Shown here one piece after another: positions 43,470-51,314 of a DNA stretch of 64,000 nucleotides; within the stretch, counting starts at the first letter, position 1; the number at the start of each line of letters is the position of its first letter. The position numbers and the translations under genes were made by a program. The notes below the pieces were generated by a model, which was not told the DNA's origin, ran no database searches, and saw only the letters and a list, made by a program, of their open reading frames with translations. Source of the stretch: Lientehia hominis (GTDB lineage: Bacteria; Bacillota; Clostridia; Lachnospirales; Lachnospiraceae); the NCBI RefSeq assembly GCF_021044755.1, contig NZ_JAJNOR010000011.1, forward strand, positions 37,509-101,508, read 5' to 3'.

Positions 43470-45869
43470 ATGGCTAGACTTTTTTATTACGAGTTTAAAA
43501 AACTTTTTTCTAAAAAAGTGGTGCCTTTCTTTTTTCTTTTTCTCTTTTTTTTTAATGGATTAATGGTTTACAGGGAGAGCAGGGGGAGGTACCAGGGGTA
43601 TCTGAAGGCGGATGTAAGTAAGGTTTATGAGAGTCTTGCCGGTATGACCGCTTTGGAAGCAGAGGAGAATTTAACAGAAAGAGTCAATCTTTTGGAAGCT
43701 GTGGATGTTTGGAGACAATGGGCGGATGGTTACGAAGGCTGGACAGAAGAAGACAAACAGAGCTTTCGCAGCGCGCATAAAGAAATTATGAGCCGATATC
43801 CGAATTTGGATATTGAGGACAGTTATCTTTTATACTTGAAAAATTTTTATGATGAACAGAGTTTACTTGCCGACGTACTGGAACAGGTTTCGGCGGCGGC
43901 TCATTATGAAGAATATTTAGAGGGAATAGAGGATGAAGCCAGAATTATGACAGCCTCCTCTCTCTTTGGAAATCCGGGGACATTTTCTTATCGCAATATT
44001 GAGAAAACGCCGCCGGCTTATGAGCATTTAAAGGGTATGGTACTTCCAGCCGCGAGTTCAGAAGGAATTATATTGGCCACAGAATCAAAAGTGACAGACA
44101 TACTGCTTCTTTTTTTGCTTGTGGTGTTGGGGATTTCCATACTTCTTGGGGAGAGAGAAGAAGGGACGCTGCTTCTCATCAGACCGATGAAAAAGGGATA
44201 TTTGGAGACCATTACAGCCAAGCTTTTTTTGGTTCTGGCTTTGACTGTGCTTGCCTCTTTTGTGTTTTACGGTATTGATTTTCTTATAAGCCACGTGGTT
44301 TTCGGAATGGGAGATCTGAGCCGGCCGATTCAAAGCGTGAAAGGTTTTCTAACTTCTCCTTACGAAATGACGGCGGGAGAGTATCTTACTGGCTTTTTGG
44401 CTGCTAAGACAGCGGCGGCTCTGGTTTGGAGCACATTGATATTTTGTCTCGGCACTATTTTTAAAAATGGAATCAGCGTTTGTCTTGCCATGGGAATTAC
44501 CTTTTCCATAGAGTTTCTTTTGTACTTCGCCATAGGTATTCATTCTTACTTAAGTCCGCTGAAAATATTGAACCTTGTCTGCCTTGCAGATGCGCCATGG
44601 TTTTTCGGAGATTATCTCAACATGAATCTGTTTGGTTGGCCGGTAAATGTGGTCCCTGTTTGCATCGGAATAGGTACCCTGGCTGTTTTTCTTTCTTGTG
44701 TGCTCTCCATTCGGCGTTATTTGACTGAGAGCTCATCCTTAAGGATTGAAAACAGGATGGTGACTTTCCTGCAGGCGAAAATCAGGAGAAGAGGGAAGAA
44801 ACGAAAAATAAGAATTTCTCTGTTCCCAAAAGAGCTGTATAAAATTTTTATTATGGAGAAAGCATGGATTTTGCTGGTCCTCTTTTGCCTGTTACAGTGG
44901 AATACTTATAAAGGATTTATGGTATATACGGATTCCGATGACAAATTTTATCAATATTATATCGACCAGGCAGAGGGGCTTCCGCTGCAGGAGACAGCAT
45001 TGATATACCAAGAGGAATTTGACAGGTTTGATGCGCTGGCAAAAGAAAATAAGAGCGCTTCCGGTTTATACGCGTCGGGGAAGCTTGCTTATATGGAGTG
45101 GCAGGAGATCAATACAAAATATATGGCAGCAGCTCGCGGTATGATTGGCTTTGACAGGGCTGTCAGCCAGTATGAGCATGTCTTGAATGAGAAGAGGGCA
45201 GGAGCAGACGCAGAACTTTTCTATGATACTGGATGGCAGGCACTTTTTGACAGAAATGGACAGCGGGAAGACGTGATGAATGCCGGAAAGCTCGGTTTCT
45301 TTCTGATTCTTGGCCTGTCGGCGGTGTTTTCCGTAGAGCGGAGCTCCAGGGTGGAGATGTTGCAGAAAGCTTATTTGAGAGGAGGCGGAAGCGTTTGCGT
45401 CAGAAAGTACGTTTCCTGCTTTTTATATGGGACGGCAGCTTATTTTATTGCTTATGTTCCGAGATATCTGACTGTATTTTCAGAGTATGGGACGGCGGGA
45501 CTTTCAGCGCCTTTGAAGAGCCTGAGCGCTTTGTCTGAGATACCTTTTAATATTCCGCTGTGGGCCTATCTCCTTGTCGTGGGAATCTGCAGATATCTCG
45601 GTATGCTGGCGGCGGCGGGCCTGATTTTATGGTTGTCCAAACGGTGTGGGAGCATGGTTCATACGATTCTGATCGCCATGCTTATTCTGGAACTTCCGGT
45701 GTTTTTATATCTGATGGGAATTGTAGGGGAAACTTATTTTTCTCTGCTTCCGATGATGACCGGATTTTCCATGTACCGGCTGACAGCGGTGCGGATTGTC
45801 TATTGGTGCGCGGTATTGGCTGCTGGGTGTTGGTTTTATTTTCAGACCTATGAGGAGAGCGGCGTATGA
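43470..45869 (+). CDS. Large ABC-2-type permease
   Basis: 799 aa. Two related halves each begin with a membrane helix, then a ~150-190-residue extracellular helical region and five or more further helices. The first half has a helix at about 16-30 and a helix cluster from 205 to 415; the second has a helix at about 465-480 and a cluster from 610 to 790. The second half starts after a basic linker (AKIRRRGKKRKIRISLFPKEL), suggesting a fused tandem permease. ILLGEREEGTLLLIRPMKKG is the typical ABC-2 coupling-helix segment. The end overlaps the first adaptor gene by four bases. Confidence 0.82.
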   Translation: MARLFYYEFKKLFSKKVVPFFFLFLFFFNGLMVYRESRGRYQGYLKADVSKVYESLAGMTALEAEENLTERVNLLEAVDVWRQWADGYEGWTEEDKQSFRSAHKEIMSRYPNLDIEDSYLLYLKNFYDEQSLLADVLEQVSAAAHYEEYLEGIEDEARIMTASSLFGNPGTFSYRNIEKTPPAYEHLKGMVLPAASSEGIILATESKVTDILLLFLLVVLGISILLGEREEGTLLLIRPMKKGYLETITAKLFLVLALTVLASFVFYGIDFLISHVVFGMGDLSRPIQSVKGFLTSPYEMTAGEYLTGFLAAKTAAALVWSTLIFCLGTIFKNGISVCLAMGITFSIEFLLYFAIGIHSYLSPLKILNLVCLADAPWFFGDYLNMNLFGWPVNVVPVCIGIGTLAVFLSCVLSIRRYLTESSSLRIENRMVTFLQAKIRRRGKKRKIRISLFPKELYKIFIMEKAWILLVLFCLLQWNTYKGFMVYTDSDDKFYQYYIDQAEGLPLQETALIYQEEFDRFDALAKENKSASGLYASGKLAYMEWQEINTKYMAAARGMIGFDRAVSQYEHVLNEKRAGADAELFYDTGWQALFDRNGQREDVMNAGKLGFFLILGLSAVFSVERSSRVEMLQKAYLRGGGSVCVRKYVSCFLYGTAAYFIAYVPRYLTVFSEYGTAGLSAPLKSLSALSEIPFNIPLWAYLLVVGICRYLGMLAAAGLILWLSKRCGSMVHTILIAMLILELPVFLYLMGIVGETYFSLLPMMTGFSMYRLTAVRIVYWCAVLAAGCWFYFQTYEESGV

Positions 45870-47002
45870 GAAATATGAAAAAATGGGTGATTTTTGGTAT
45901 CGTTCTATTGTTTTTGGGGGCAGTAGGAATTGGTATTTATCTGGGGACGCCTTCCATACCCGAGAAGAAAAAGGAACAGGAAGCGGCAGTGCAGTCTGTG
46001 GCTTCCATCACAGGATACATCGAGGAAGTGACGGCGCAAAGCCGTTATCTGGGCGTTCTTGCACCGAAGGACAAAGTAGAGGTACGTCTGGACGAGGGAA
46101 GGGAGTTAAGCGGGCTGCTGGTGGAGGTTGGAGCACAGGTGGAACAGGGGACAGCTCTTGCTTCGTATGACAATTCCCTACTGGCTCTTGACAGGGAACA
46201 GGCAGTCCTGGATATGGAACAGGGAAAGCTCACCCTTGACGGCTTGGAAAACCAGATGAGGACACTGCAAAATAACAGAAAACAGGCGCCTGATTCGGAG
46301 AAAGGAAGCTATGATCTGCAGATTTTGGATGTGAATACACAGATTGAGCAGGCCAGGTACGATATGGGACTTAAAGAGAAGGAGATTTTAAGACTTGACG
46401 AGAAGATGAAAGTGACTCAGATATTTTCTCCCTGTAAAGGGATCGTCACAGAGATTGGGGCAGATGAACGAAGTCTGACTATTGTATCAGAGGGAACATA
46501 TGAATTAACTTTTTATGTCGGCGAGGGAGAACTTAAGGATTTTCAGACAGGTACGCCAGTGACAGTGAAAGAGCGGGACGGGGCAGTATCATGCAGGGGA
46601 GTGGTGAGCAGGCTGGAGACAGGCGCGCCGGAAGGAAATGAAGCAGTGGCAGGAGGCATGAAGGAATCTTCTTATCCTGTCCATGCGGTCATTGAAAATG
46701 CAGCGGGATTTTTTCCGGGTCAGCATGTCTATGTAGAACCGATGAGATTGGGAGAGTCCCCGGAAACTTCCGGGAGAACGGTTATCCTTCTTCCGGAGGG
46801 CTATATCGTAAATGGGGAGAGTAATTCCTATGTGTGGGCTGCTGATAAAGATGGAAAGTTAGAAAAACGGAAAGTGGCTTTAGGAGCTTATAATGACAGA
46901 TACAGCGCTTACGAGATAAAAGAGGGATTATCCTTTACGGATTACCTCGCGTGGCCTATGGATTCTTTGAAAGAAGGGCAGAAGGCCGCCTTTGGGGCCT
47001 AA
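45866..47002 (+). CDS. HlyD-like membrane-fusion/adaptor protein 1
   Basis: 378 aa. One N-terminal membrane helix (about 5-25) is followed by a split biotinyl-lipoyl domain (VRLDEGRELSGLLVEVGAQVEQGTALASYD and, after the hairpin, VTQIFSPCKGIVTEIGADE). A coiled-coil hairpin (about residues 110-180) lies between the lipoyl halves, and beta-barrel and membrane-proximal domains complete it. Such adaptors connect exporters to the envelope; in Gram-positive bacteria related proteins (YknX class) work with MacB-like ATPases. It overlaps the permease gene and precedes a second adaptor by 15 bases. Confidence 0.85.
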   Translation: MRNMKKWVIFGIVLLFLGAVGIGIYLGTPSIPEKKKEQEAAVQSVASITGYIEEVTAQSRYLGVLAPKDKVEVRLDEGRELSGLLVEVGAQVEQGTALASYDNSLLALDREQAVLDMEQGKLTLDGLENQMRTLQNNRKQAPDSEKGSYDLQILDVNTQIEQARYDMGLKEKEILRLDEKMKVTQIFSPCKGIVTEIGADERSLTIVSEGTYELTFYVGEGELKDFQTGTPVTVKERDGAVSCRGVVSRLETGAPEGNEAVAGGMKESSYPVHAVIENAAGFFPGQHVYVEPMRLGESPETSGRTVILLPEGYIVNGESNSYVWAADKDGKLEKRKVALGAYNDRYSAYEIKEGLSFTDYLAWPMDSLKEGQKAAFGA

Positions 47003-47017
47003 GAGGAGGTATGGCGG

Positions 47018-48805
47018 ATGAAGAAGAAACAGAAGTTTGCTGTCTTGCTGGTGTTTACCGCTGTAATCGTTATAATCACAGGCCTTTTTGCGGGCATGTT
47101 TTTTCGCAGGCTTATGGGAAAGGAAGAAGAAGCCATACCGGTATATTCAGTGAAGGGGCTTCTGAATAAAGAATGGTCATTAACAGCCTCTGTTCCCGTC
47201 ACCGCAGAAGCGGGCGGCAGCTCTGCTTATTACTATGACAGTAATCGTCCCATAGAAGTGATCTACGTAGAGAAAGGACAGGCAGTTGAAATCGGGACTC
47301 CGCTCTTTAAATATGATGCCTCTGATTTGGAGGGAGAGCTTCATGGAGCAGAGCTTTCCCTGGAAAATGAAAAGAGCTATCTTGAAGAGCTTGGAAACTA
47401 CATTGGTGAGCTTAAGCGGATGAAACCGGTTTTGGACGGACTTGGACGGAGAGACGGGGATGTTCGTTACGCTTCGCAGAAAAACTATTCCCCGGTGGCC
47501 GGAGGGCTTTTGTATGTTGTAAAGGAAAAAGAGAGTTTAGGTAGAGATATTATCACGGCGGAGGAAAGTCTAGAAGGTCAGACAAATCAAGAGAGAGAAA
47601 CGGATTCTGAGAACAGCACAGGATCCGGGGATCATGAATCTTATGGAGAAGAGACAACGGACACTTTTTTTCCGGAAGGAACTGTCTTATATGATAAAAT
47701 AGATGGAGACAGTGTTCCCTTTCAGGGTGACGGAACCAAAGAAGCTCCATATTGCTATTGTCTGAGAAAGGGCGGAGAGGTTTCATTCGAAGTTCTTGCA
47801 TTACTGATGCGTATTCATGGATTTGGGCGGTTTTATATTATGGAATCAGATGACTTGATGGCAGAGCCGCTTTTCGTTTGGAATTTTGATGGAAAAGCAT
47901 ATGAAGACCTCGTGAAAGAAGAGACAGAGTCAGAAGAGGAAAGCAGTTCTTCAGAAACGGAGGAACAATCCCAGCCTGATTTTGAGGAAGACTTTAATGA
48001 GGATATGCTGAATGAGGCTCTGGAAGGTTTAGACAGTACAGCAGGGGGATTTACAAAGGAAGAGCTGGCCCGGATGATAAAAGAACGTATGATGGAGTAT
48101 GAGAATCTGGAGCTTGCTATTAGAAAAAAGGAAAAACAAATTTCAGACATAAGGGAAACGATTGAAGAATGTACCGTGGCGGCAGAAGGGGACGGCATAG
48201 TGCAGGAGCTTATAACGATTGAAGAGGCCGCTTCATATGGGCAGCCCATATTGATCATAAGAACGGATTCCGGGTATCATCTGGAAGGACAGCTGAACGA
48301 GATTCTTGCAGCCAGGTTAAAGGCAGGGGATAAAATCTCTTTGCCGGCTTCGGTGGATGGAAAAGAGATCTCTGCTTCTGCAGAGATTCAGTCTATTGCA
48401 AGAGAGCCGGAGGAAGAAATAACTGTTGTTGGAAATCCCAATATGAGCTATTATAGGTTTACAGCTAAGCTGGAGGATACAGACAAAGTAAAGACTGAGG
48501 ATCTTTCAGAGGCCCTTGTTCCGTTGGGAGAAAAGGGCGAGGGGACGATAGTTCTGCCGAATAGCCTGATTGCTTATGAGAATGGGATGCCATATGTCTA
48601 TGCCATGGACCGGAAGGGGCGGATAAAGAAACGCTTTGTCGAGACGGGAAAAAGTATTTTGGGAACTGACGTGGAGCTTCTTTCGGGGATTTCAGAGGAT
48701 GATTATTTGGCGGAGCCAAAAGCGGAAGGCGTAGAAGAAGGAAAAAAAGCTAAAGTCGTCTATGGAGAAGAAATGGAGATCGGGACGAAAGAATCAGAGG
48801 AATAA
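47018..48805 (+). CDS. HlyD-like adaptor protein 2 with a large insertion
   Basis: 595 aa. N-terminal membrane helix (about 8-30). The lipoyl half-motif IEVIYVEKGQAVEIGTPLFKYD lies near residue 76 and its partner CTVAAEGDGIVQELITIEE near residue 385, with helical hairpin parts next to each. Between them sits an insertion of about 150 residues (roughly 165-315), a folded-looking domain (FFPEGTVLYDKIDG, APYCYCLRKGGEVSFEVLAL) followed by a Ser/Glu-rich stretch. Such an insertion at the hairpin tip is unusual and could be a binding domain. C-terminal barrel segments follow (SYYRFTAKLEDTD, MPYVYAMDRKGRIKKRFVETG). Confidence 0.8.
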   Translation: MKKKQKFAVLLVFTAVIVIITGLFAGMFFRRLMGKEEEAIPVYSVKGLLNKEWSLTASVPVTAEAGGSSAYYYDSNRPIEVIYVEKGQAVEIGTPLFKYDASDLEGELHGAELSLENEKSYLEELGNYIGELKRMKPVLDGLGRRDGDVRYASQKNYSPVAGGLLYVVKEKESLGRDIITAEESLEGQTNQERETDSENSTGSGDHESYGEETTDTFFPEGTVLYDKIDGDSVPFQGDGTKEAPYCYCLRKGGEVSFEVLALLMRIHGFGRFYIMESDDLMAEPLFVWNFDGKAYEDLVKEETESEEESSSSETEEQSQPDFEEDFNEDMLNEALEGLDSTAGGFTKEELARMIKERMMEYENLELAIRKKEKQISDIRETIEECTVAAEGDGIVQELITIEEAASYGQPILIIRTDSGYHLEGQLNEILAARLKAGDKISLPASVDGKEISASAEIQSIAREPEEEITVVGNPNMSYYRFTAKLEDTDKVKTEDLSEALVPLGEKGEGTIVLPNSLIAYENGMPYVYAMDRKGRIKKRFVETGKSILGTDVELLSGISEDDYLAEPKAEGVEEGKKAKVVYGEEMEIGTKESEE

Positions 48806-48823
48806 CGGGCAAAGGAGGAGGCT

Positions 48824-49582
48824 ATGAGAATAAAAACGAAGCTTGCCATTGGAATTTTTTCCGGCATAGTTGTCCTGGCCGCGTCCTGTTTTTTAGCCTT
48901 TAGAGCCGGAAAGGGCAATGCTGAAGATAAAGACGGGGAATCCAAAGAGATACCGAGTGAAAGTGTTCTCGGGGAAGAAACCGCGGTGATAGCTCTGTCG
49001 GAAGGAGAGACGCGGTGTGATTTTTCTTCAACAGCAGCCGTTCCTTCTTTGATGCCTCTGGCGGATATTCTGATAAAAGAGATAAAGGAAGAAGAAGATG
49101 TTTCAGAGGCTGCGGCCTTTTATTTGAGGAAAGGGGAGATTTCGGTCTATCATGGAATGGATGGGCTGACGGATGGAAGTATTCTCGGTATAGGGATGGA
49201 TTTTATGCCTGCGGCGGGACTTATGATAGAAAAAGGGCGTGGAATCACAGAGAAGGACGCTCTGGAACAGAGGCGGGTGGCCGTTTTGAATGACAAGGCG
49301 GCTATGCAGCTCTTTTATGAAGGAGAAGCCATAGGAGAGGTTTTGGAGATTGAAGGGAAGCTTTTCCAGGTGGTGGGCATTGCCGGAACAAATGATAAGA
49401 CACAGACAGAAGGCCTTGTTCTGGTGCCGGACAGTACGTGGCCGCAGCTTTATCAGTATGAGGAGCCGAAGGCAGTCGCCCTTCGGAGCGGGAAAGAACT
49501 GCAGAAAGCGGCAGAGCATGCGGAAAGAGTTTTGAATAGTATGGTTTCTGAGGAAAGTGCAATACGATACAAAATACAATAG
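48824..49582 (+). CDS. Stand-alone MacB periplasmic-core-like protein
   Basis: 252 aa. One N-terminal membrane helix (about 8-28), then an extracytoplasmic domain. The best-known part is RRVAVLNDKAAMQLFYEGEAIGEVLEIEGKLFQVVGIAG (about residues 148-186), which matches the end of the MacB periplasmic core (V-L-N/G-x-x-A-x-x-L-F...G-x-x-I-x-I...F-x-V-V-G-I). There is no FtsX permease part, so the domain that is normally built into MacB is a separate anchored protein here. AAAGGAGG precedes the ATG. It closes the export operon. Confidence 0.75.
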   Translation: MRIKTKLAIGIFSGIVVLAASCFLAFRAGKGNAEDKDGESKEIPSESVLGEETAVIALSEGETRCDFSSTAAVPSLMPLADILIKEIKEEEDVSEAAAFYLRKGEISVYHGMDGLTDGSILGIGMDFMPAAGLMIEKGRGITEKDALEQRRVAVLNDKAAMQLFYEGEAIGEVLEIEGKLFQVVGIAGTNDKTQTEGLVLVPDSTWPQLYQYEEPKAVALRSGKELQKAAEHAERVLNSMVSEESAIRYKIQ

Positions 49583-49686
49583 AAATGACTCATCATCCAT
49601 CAAAGATAATAAATATATTATACTCCACAGGTACCGTAAGGTATCGGCAGCCTGGCTGCCGGAGGGAAACGAAAGGGACAACGGAT

Positions 49687-50415
49687 ATGGGATACGAAAA
49701 GGTGACAGCTATTATTCTTGCGGCGGGGCAGGGAAAACGAATGGGGACCGATGTGCCGAAACAGTACCTGAAGATCAGAGGGCATGAGGTGCTTTATTAT
49801 TCTCTGAAGGCTTTTGAGGAAAGCTGTGTGGATGAGATTATCCTGGTGGCGGGAGAACAGGATATGGAATACTGCCAGCGCCAGATTGTGGAAAGGTATG
49901 GATTCAGAAAAGTGGCCAAGATCATTCCCGGGGGACAGGAACGGTATGATTCTGTCTACGCAGGCCTGCTTGCGGCGGATGACTGCAGCTATGTACTGAT
50001 CCATGACGGGGCGAGACCGATGGTTACGCCGGAGATCATTTCACGGGTATTGGACGGGGCGATGACCTATGACAGCTGTACGACCGGCATGCCGGTTAAG
50101 GATACCATAAAAATAGCGGATGAGGATGGAATGGCCGTGGATACGCCGGAGCGGGGAAGCCTTTGGACCATTCATACGCCCCAGGGATTTTCGTATCCGG
50201 TCATTTTGGAGGCCCACAGGAGGTTCAGACAAGGCAGCTATCGGATTCCAGTGACAGATGATACCATGCTGGCGGAAATCTTTCTCAGAAAGAGAGCGAA
50301 GCTGGTGGAAGGTGATTATCGGAATATAAAGGTGACGACTCCGGAGGATATAGCAGCAGCGGAGGCGTTTTTGACGGAACAGACCGTGAGAGGAAACATG
50401 CCGGCCGGCGTATGA
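49687..50415 (+). CDS. ispD: 2-C-methyl-D-erythritol 4-phosphate cytidylyltransferase
   Basis: 242 aa. Third step of the MEP isoprenoid pathway: couples CTP to MEP. The nucleotide-binding motif is ILAAGQGKRMGTDVPKQYL, the middle segment is VLIHDGARPMVTPEII and the C-terminal part has YRNIKVTTPEDIAAAEAFL. The start at 49687 is the first with MGYEKVTAIIL, the expected N-terminus; AAAGGGA is the nearest ribosome site. A perfect 17-base palindrome (CGGCAGCC-T-GGCTGCCG, 49645-49661) lies just upstream. Confidence 0.95.
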   Translation: MGYEKVTAIILAAGQGKRMGTDVPKQYLKIRGHEVLYYSLKAFEESCVDEIILVAGEQDMEYCQRQIVERYGFRKVAKIIPGGQERYDSVYAGLLAADDCSYVLIHDGARPMVTPEIISRVLDGAMTYDSCTTGMPVKDTIKIADEDGMAVDTPERGSLWTIHTPQGFSYPVILEAHRRFRQGSYRIPVTDDTMLAEIFLRKRAKLVEGDYRNIKVTTPEDIAAAEAFLTEQTVRGNMPAGV

Positions 50416-50453
50416 CAAATTAGAGATGGAAAGACAGAAGAGGAGGTAAGAAT

Positions 50454-50996
50454 ATGATTCGGCTCAGGCCTTGGAAAAGAGAAGAATTAAAAGAACTCTT
50501 GGGATGGTTTTCGGACGAGGAGGAGTTTTCCAGATGGAGCGCCGGGAAGTTTTCGTATCCTCTCACAGAAGAGCAGCTCTTGGATTACTATGAGCGCTTT
50601 GAAAAGGACAGATGTGGCTGGATCATGGCGGCTCTGGGTGACAGTGGGCACCTGGCGGGGCATATCATGATGCGGAAGGCGGATTATGAAAGAAACAGCG
50701 TTCACTTTGGCTTCATCGTGGTCTCCCCGGCGTTTCGGGGAAAAGGAACCGGGAGACTCATGGTGTCTCAGGGCCTTAAGTATGCCGGTGAGATCCTGGG
50801 TATGAAAAGAGCCACTCTGGGAGTGTTTGAGAACAATCCAGCCGCCCGGCGCTGTTATGAGAGCGTGGGATTTCGGACAGAAGAGATCTTAAAAGATGAA
50901 TTTGACTATCACGGAGAAAAGTGGACGTTATTGAATATGACGGCAGAGATAGGAGAACAGAGTGGCGAAAATGGTGATAGAAAGAGCGGGGGTTGA
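50454..50996 (+). CDS. GNAT-family N-acetyltransferase
   Basis: 180 aa. N-terminal MIRLRPWKREELKELLGWF and the acetyl-CoA loop FGFIVVSPAFRGKGTGRLMV. ATLGVFENNPAARRCYESVGFRTEE is typical of the RimJ/RimL-like branch of GNATs. The C-terminal 20 residues are Gly/Glu-rich and probably unstructured. AGGAGG stands six bases before the ATG. The substrate is unknown. It overlaps the start of a GNAT pseudogene. Confidence 0.87.
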   Translation: MIRLRPWKREELKELLGWFSDEEEFSRWSAGKFSYPLTEEQLLDYYERFEKDRCGWIMAALGDSGHLAGHIMMRKADYERNSVHFGFIVVSPAFRGKGTGRLMVSQGLKYAGEILGMKRATLGVFENNPAARRCYESVGFRTEEILKDEFDYHGEKWTLLNMTAEIGEQSGENGDRKSGG

Positions 50997-51217
50997 GGAC
51001 TTAAGGACAATCCTGGAACTGCAGTATCTTTGTTATCAAAGTGAGGCGAAGCTTTTTCACAGTCCGGATATTCCGCCTCTTAAACAGACATTAGAGGAAA
51101 TAGAGGAAGAATATCCGCATGTATGAAAAACTTGCATACCAGGTATATAAAGAAGAACAAGTGACAGAAGAACTCACACTGCTGTATTTGGAAGAACGGA
51201 TGGCTTTGATGGAATAA
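50962..51217 (+). pseudogene. GNAT acetyltransferase pseudogene with central deletion
   Basis: A GTG at 50962 (AGGAG six bases upstream) starts a GNAT N-terminus (VIERAGVEDLRTILELQYL, SPDIPPLKQTLEEIEEEY) that stops at 51124-51126. In the overlapping frame the C-terminus of the same family follows directly (YEKLAYQVYKEEQVTEELTL). The acetyl-CoA-binding middle, some 80 residues, is gone, with a frame change at the join. Confidence 0.68.
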
Positions 51218-51221
51218 AAAC

Positions 51222-51278
51222 AGAGGACGGCGCCTCAGCCATTTTGCGGCTTTGGCGTTATCCTCTTTATTTATTTCC
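51222..51278. terminator. Hairpin terminator between the GNAT pseudogene and the PurF-like gene
   Basis: AGAGGA pairs with TCCTCT at the base, with inner GGCGCC/GGCG pairing, and is followed by TTATTTATTT. It is placed to end transcription from the left; A-rich sequence on the other side allows use from the right too. Confidence 0.6.
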
Positions 51279-51314
51279 TAAAAAAGTTTATGCTTGGCGG
51301 GGATGTTTCAATCC

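Noticed and set aside
49645..49661. Intrinsic terminator before ispD
   Set aside because: The stem is perfect, but the following bases are GGAGGGAAACG, not a U-tract.
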